The position numbers were made by a program, and so were the translations under genes. Source: Trichosphaerium sp. ATCC 40318 (Eukaryota; Discosea; Flabellinia; Trichosidae). Taken from it: a stretch of DNA of 24,213 bases. Below are positions 20,786 through 24,213 of the stretch, piece by piece. A model generated the notes under the pieces. It was not told the origin of the DNA, made no database searches, and worked only from the letters and a program-made list of their open reading frames with translations. The stretch lies in NCBI GenBank assembly GCA_038496445.1, contig JALMLS010000037.1, positions 1-24,213 of the forward strand, read 5' to 3'. The stretch's first letter is position 1. Each line of letters begins with the position of its first letter.

Positions 20786-20955
20786 TCAGCTAGCGTTCCA
20801 AATGGATAGATTGCAAAATTGTATTTGAAGAAAAATTCGAATATTCTTCTCGCTTTTATGGTTGTATTATACGGCAAATACTGAGGCTAATGGTGACAAA
20901 ACGGCACAAATTACATTCTTATTACTTTCCTAAATCCATTTCTTAACATCTTCAA
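20786..20955 (+). repeat. Left arm of a degenerate inverted duplication
   Basis: The reverse complement of this segment aligns, with gaps, to 21665-21830. The best stretch is AATAAGNATGTAATTTGTGC followed by CGTTTTGTC; TTTGGAAC and TCAAATANNAATTTTGC blocks also match. Read on the plus strand, it carries stops (VPNG-stop-IAKLYLKKN ... QNGTNYILITFLNPFL), so this arm is the decayed one. Confidence 0.7.
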
Positions 20956-21549
20956 AAAGAAAGAAAGTTTATTTTTGCACCGGGTCACTGTAACCAAATT
21001 TACAGTTGGCTTGCCTGGACCGAAATACAACTATGGAGGACGTACACGAGGGGTTACACTTTGTTTACAAACATTTTGTGTACTTGAATTCTTCGAAATC
21101 ATTTTGTGTGTTTCTTGAACGCTGTTTCAGTAGATAGTAACATAAGTAGTAGGGTGAGCAGTGCAATGAGAGTCCATTAGCGTGAATTGCTGTTGAGGGT
21201 TTTTGTTATTCCTGCTCGTTGTCTGTGGAATCGTACGTAGCCTCGGTTTTCAGAGAAGAGCGACTGCGAAACTGAAAGTTGTTGGCTTTTTTTTTAATCA
21301 CCAAGTGCTTTTTTTTCATCCAAACTACTCTCATATGTTTTAAAATACATAGTTCTATACATAGAGTGGTTGAAAGCCCTGTATTGAGTGAGTTTAAGAT
21401 ATCTACATTTTAGCTGTAAAACTTTGTCGTGGTAGGCCTAACCGACACTTTTGTTGTGAAATTGTGCCAGTGGTGACGTTTATTTGACAATTCGAGCCAA
21501 TCTTGAGCCCACCACGTGATCTATTTTTTTGCTGTCTCAAAACCACTTT
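20956..21549. other. Gene-poor spacer inside the inverted duplication
   Basis: About 600 bp with no convincing coding frame on either strand, no RNA gene I recognise, and scattered T or A runs. Together with the two arms it forms a unit of about 1.05 kb, which could be a non-autonomous DNA element, but I see no clean terminal repeats or target duplication at its ends. Confidence 0.3.
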
Positions 21550-21888
21550 TTAGTACTTCCCACGCGTAGAAATAGCCATCACTTGAGGTAAAACATATTT
21601 TAACAACATTTTGTAGTTTGATCTGGCAGTCGTTGAATTAAAAAAAGTCTCAGACGTTGTGAGGATGTACAGAAATGGTTTTAGGACAGTAATAAGGATG
21701 TAATTTGTGCCGTTTTGTCTCACTACAAAAGTGATAAGAATATATTCGAATAAACAAAGAAATTTTTTTTCAAATATGAATTTTGCGATATATCCGTTTG
21801 GAACATTGCTACGGCAACCAATAATTTCGCAACTTGAACCACCAATACTTCGCCATCTCCACCTTATAACATCTCTGCCGTTAACCAA
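21550..21888 (-). CDS. Hypothetical membrane-like open frame in the right arm
   Basis: The open frame of about 110 codons ends at 21550 and includes NVPNGYIAKFIFEKKFLCLF and QNGTNYILITVLKPFLYILTT. The first codon counted is TTG, so a true start is missing and it may be an exon or a remnant. The inverted left arm encodes recognisably similar protein with stops, which suggests the frame was once coding. It is hydrophobic but otherwise unrecognised. Confidence 0.3.
   Translation of the reverse strand: MVNGRDVIRWRWRSIGGSSCEIIGCRSNVPNGYIAKFIFEKKFLCLFEYILITFVVRQNGTNYILITVLKPFLYILTTSETFFNSTTARSNYKMLLKYVLPQVMAISTRGKY
21665..21830 (-). repeat. Right arm of the inverted duplication
   Basis: Inverted partner of 20786-20955. 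This copy preserves an open reading frame on the minus strand, whereas the left copy is interrupted by several stops. Confidence 0.7.
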
Positions 21889-21889
21889 T

Positions 21890-22635
21890 CGTTACCGTGC
21901 CCAGGGTACACCAAACGAGGTGTTACGTCGTACCTTTACATCCTTACAACATCTGGAGACTTTTTTTTAATCAGCGGAAAACCTACGACAGTGTAGTGAC
22001 TTACTCTACGGAGACGGCGACGCGAGGGACTAGACAGAACAAGTAAACGATGGCACCACGTAAGGAACACTTCATGCTAATTCTATTGAACACTACAAAA
22101 TTATGTTTGGTTAACTTTTGAAATTATACGGAACTTCGCTTAGTATTCCCTAATTTACAGGCTTAGTCGGGAAAGGTAACTGATAGAAATTCAAGGAAAA
22201 TTTCGTATAATTGATTGTTCTTCTTGTGATTCAGTATGAGTTCTCTCCGAGTTCCATACGAATTCTAATCGTTACAGTAATGTATTAATTTTTCGGTGTT
22301 CCTGAAAAAAAAGTGTTCTTACTGAAAAAAAAAATTGTTACACAATTGGCTTTGATTAAGATCAAAACACGTTCATGCCTCACTAGGATGTTATATAAAC
22401 ACGTTGCCATAGTTACAAAGCATTTTGCCATAAACATTCTTCAGTTCACTCTACCAAGTTCTGGTTAATACATATTATAGACACATATGTGTTCTGAAGT
22501 ATACTCAAAAATTGGACATAAATAACGAGGTGCCCTAGAAATTTTTTGAAGTGTGAACTGCTATAGCTAACAAAATATGAACATTAATTTGTGAATTGTG
22601 TCGGAAAGGTGACACATAGGCTCCGGAGTGACATC
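21890..22635. other. Gene-poor AT-rich region
   Basis: No gene can be supported. An ATG at about 22050 followed by GTAAGG (MAPR, then a donor-like site) and a later TTTACAG acceptor near 22160 could mark a tiny first exon, but nothing coding follows. A-runs lie at about 22305-22335. Confidence 0.3.
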
Positions 22636-22678
22636 GACTTTGCCAGTGTGGCTACTACACCGATCAAAACTTATTTGT
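22636..22678 (+). repeat. Direct repeat, copy 1 (43 bp)
   Basis: Starts GACTTTGCCAGTGTGGCTAC and ends CAAAACTTATTTGT. It matches 22785-22828 apart from one missing C. Confidence 0.9.
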
Positions 22679-22679
22679 G

Positions 22680-22759
22680 TGATATGAGACATCTCCGACT
22701 TTGCCTGTGTGTCAGTCACAACTTCATGAGATATCTCCGGTACTACCTGTCTCATATCA
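22680..22759. repeat. Inverted repeat between the direct repeats
   Basis: TGATATGAGAC at 22680-22690 is the exact reverse complement of GTCTCATATCA at 22749-22759. The intervening 58 bp contain two related ATCTCCG segments and a GACTTTGCCTGTGTG block that resembles the start of the direct repeat. The whole may fold as a hairpin or be a relic of a small mobile element. Confidence 0.7.
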
Positions 22760-22784
22760 TATGTGAATCATAATATATACATAA

Positions 22785-22828
22785 GACTTTGCCAGTGTGG
22801 CTACTACACCCGATCAAAACTTATTTGT
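22785..22828 (+). repeat. Direct repeat, copy 2 (44 bp)
   Basis: Near-exact copy of 22636-22678. It ends two bases before an ATG and about 12 bp before the chosen start of the next gene, so it could form part of that gene's leader or promoter. Confidence 0.9.
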
Positions 22829-22839
22829 AATGGCCAGGT

Positions 22840-23752
22840 ATGGATATCGCTCGCAAATCGTACGTATCAGTACAGCTTAGTGTTTTAAGAATTCACGTTC
22901 TCAAGCAAAAGTGCGATAAACAATTTGCATACATAGACCCCAACATGCTACAGGACTATGAGTTTAAACCAAGCCAGAGTAAGATAGTTAAATTGGTTTT
23001 TTTACATCACCTGTAGACCTCACACCGCTCTTTCCTACTCTTAATTGTCCAGAAACAGTAGATGAAAACACGAACATACAGAAAAAGCGTCAGCGAAATG
23101 ATTCAAGTCGCATACAAAAAAGCTCAAAGGTAAAAAAAAGAAGAAAGGATTCGAGAGGAAACCCGCTATCAGGTACGCTATCACGTGATTTGTACAATGG
23201 AGGTTACCTTTTTCGAACAGCTGTTCGAACTATTTTGTATTATCTACTTACCTCCAACACTTAGTATTGAGTCTTGTATCATACCTTCCCGAAATAGCTA
23301 CAGTTCATACCAACAATGAACTAGGGAAAGCAAAAAAAAAGACACCTTTGGCTTCACCTAATATTTCACTGCCCGAAAACGCAAGCAGTACGTCAGATTT
23401 ATTGATTTAATCAAATGCCCTATCTTAAAACAAACCGTATCTTTCTTGCTGATACTGTTCCAGAAAAAATGTTTGAGCTCCTTGGCAAATCCAACAAAAG
23501 TACTTTGATTGTATTAGTGTTGGTAGTAGTACGTGTAAGTTTAATCAATAGTATCAATTTTTTGTTTAGATTCTCGAACTTGGCGTAAGAAAAAAGTTAA
23601 CCGAAGAGGAAGAGGTCTTTGAAGAGGTCTCTGAAGAGGTCTTTGAAGTGTTGTGCGAGAAAAAAAAAACCAGACTTTTCTCGTTGCACCAGCGCTCTCT
23701 ACTTACGCCTTTTATTTGCTTAGCAATCCTGATTTATTCCTTCACAGCTTGA
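22840..23752 (+). CDS. Basic, probably nuclear protein of unknown function
   Basis: Five exons fit with consistent phase: 22840-22978, 23017-23172, 23265-23387, 23464-23534 and 23570-23752, giving 223 residues. Introns are 38, 92, 76 and 35 nt. It starts MDIARKSYVSVQLSVLRIHV. Residues about 65-95 hold two clusters typical of nuclear localisation signals, NIQKKRQR and KVKKRRKDSRG. A Ser/Asn-rich linker (ASPNISLPENAS) follows, then a hydrophobic helix (STLIVLVLVVVRILELGVRKK), an acidic repeat of EEVF/EEVS, and a tail LCEKKKTRLFSLHQ. I do not recognise the family. The intron at 23388 (donor GTACGT) matters: without it the frame stops at 23408-23410. The C-terminus is uncertain because another intron could start in exon 5. 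The alternative upstream ATG at 22830 hits a stop quickly. Confidence 0.65.
23181..23229. promoter_or_regulatory. Two palindromes in intron 2 of the basic-protein gene
   Basis: TCACGTGA lies at 23181-23188 and the 18-bp perfect palindrome TTCGAACAGCTGTTCGAA at 23212-23229, both inside the 92-nt intron at 23173-23264. CACGTG and CAGCTG are E-box cores bound by bHLH factors in many eukaryotes. A regulatory role is inference; the longer palindrome could also fold and affect splicing. Confidence 0.5.
23609..23644 (+). repeat. 12-bp tandem repeat x3 in coding sequence
   Basis: GAAGAGGTCTYT is repeated three times in frame and encodes EEVF, EEVS, EEVF. It probably arose by slippage and makes a short acidic segment. 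Confidence 0.85.
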
Positions 23753-23839
23753 TGATACTTAAACCGTATAAAAAGTGCACAGCCAGTGGGAAGCAGAGCG
23801 CGCTTAAAGCTATAAAGTAGTACGCCATTTGCTTTTTTT

Positions 23840-24034
23840 TTAACCACGAAGCAACATACTTATTTCATCTCTAGTTGGGTAGAAATCACCAAGGGTAATG
23901 CATCCAGCCCTTCCTGGACCTTTAAAGTAACGGACCAAGCTCTTTGGAAGTCCATGTGTGCGTCTGTACAAAACACGCTGGAAAACGGGAGCAGTGTGGA
24001 ATGCTCGTTCTACGAACACGAACCTTCCAGGAGC
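23840..24034 (-). CDS. Last exon of an unrecognised conserved-looking gene (partial)
   Basis: An acceptor (AAACGTAG, plus-strand 24035 onward) leads into a 65-codon exon that ends in TAA at 23840-23842. The protein reads APGRFVFVERAFHTAPVFQR, then LYRRTHGLPKSLVRYFKGPG, then RAGCITLGDFYP and TRDEISMLLRG. Balanced composition and Gly/Pro/aromatic motifs argue for a real, folded protein. I do not recognise it. Upstream exons could not be joined in phase, and the gene may run off the right edge. Confidence 0.55.
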   Translation of the reverse strand, partial: APGRFVFVERAFHTAPVFQRVLYRRTHGLPKSLVRYFKGPGRAGCITLGDFYPTRDEISMLLRG

Positions 24035-24167
24035 CTACGTTTAGACACTGTTGAGTTTATTGAATCCTTGACAGAATATAGTAAGATCGTTCATGGACTC
24101 TGAAAGACACAATGTGTTAATTCACACATGAAACTACCAGCTTAGAATAAATTGTTTACATAGATTA

Positions 24168-24180
24168 TCAAGTACAACAT
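24168..24180 (+). repeat. Copy of the recurring TCAAGTACAAYAT motif
   Basis: TCAAGTACAACAT, identical to 20393-20405 and one base from the LINE target core. It lies close to the right edge, upstream of the minus-strand partial gene. Confidence 0.6.
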
Positions 24181-24213
24181 TTATTTTAATTTAGCAAACG
24201 ATTCCTTGTGGTT

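Noticed and set aside
22305-22340. A-runs as a retrotransposon tail
   Set aside because: Two short A-runs without flanking duplications or an adjacent element.
23415-23752. A separate gene starting at the ATG at 23415
   Set aside because: It is possible, but the GTACGT donor at 23388 and TTCCAG acceptor at 23463 join it in phase to the upstream exons, so one gene is simpler; kept as an alternative.

Overview
This is a gene-dense, AT-rich stretch of nuclear DNA from an intron-rich eukaryote, probably unicellular. The evidence is small GT-AG introns (most 35-110 nt) in nearly every gene, AATAAA signals close behind stop codons, an actin-family gene, a TBC Rab-GAP, a LINE with a poly(A) tail, and secreted/membrane proteins with signal peptides. 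I cannot place the lineage from sequence alone. Exon structures were worked out by hand from frame, splice sites and family fit; none is backed by transcripts. Layout, left to right: 1-407 holds no clear gene. 530-1060 (-) is a leucine-rich-repeat gene broken by frame shifts. 1107-1943 (-) is an unrecognised spliced gene. 2552-5357 (+) is a ten-exon TBC-domain Rab-GAP. 5869-7131 (-) is a three-exon actin of exactly 375 residues that has lost key nucleotide-loop residues. 7562-8857 (+) is a glutathione-S-transferase-like protein with one stop-free intron. 9103-10680 (-) is a ten-exon proline iminopeptidase with a likely mitochondrial presequence. 11134-15526 (-) is a full-looking LINE retrotransposon with an intact endonuclease/reverse-transcriptase ORF, a poly(A) tail and perfect 19-bp target-site duplications. 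The right third is the most unusual part. Two tandem paralogues (15803-17559 and 17879-20077, +) encode secreted type I membrane proteins: signal peptide, a beta-propeller-like ectodomain, a Pro/Thr stalk, a Cys-containing juxtamembrane domain, one membrane span and a basic tail. Four matching exons have identical lengths, and one 243-nt exon is about 95% identical while its flanking introns do not align. A third, decayed copy lies at 20247-20320. After a repeat-rich, gene-poor stretch (20760-22830) come a five-exon gene for a basic, probably nuclear protein of unknown function (22840-23752, +) and the last exon of an unrecognised gene (23840-24034, -). The housekeeping genes (Rab-GAP, peptidase, GST, actin family) look unrelated in function; I see no operon-like logic. 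The features most likely to be lineage-specific biology are the tandem surface-protein family, the divergent actin, and the LINE with its target motif.
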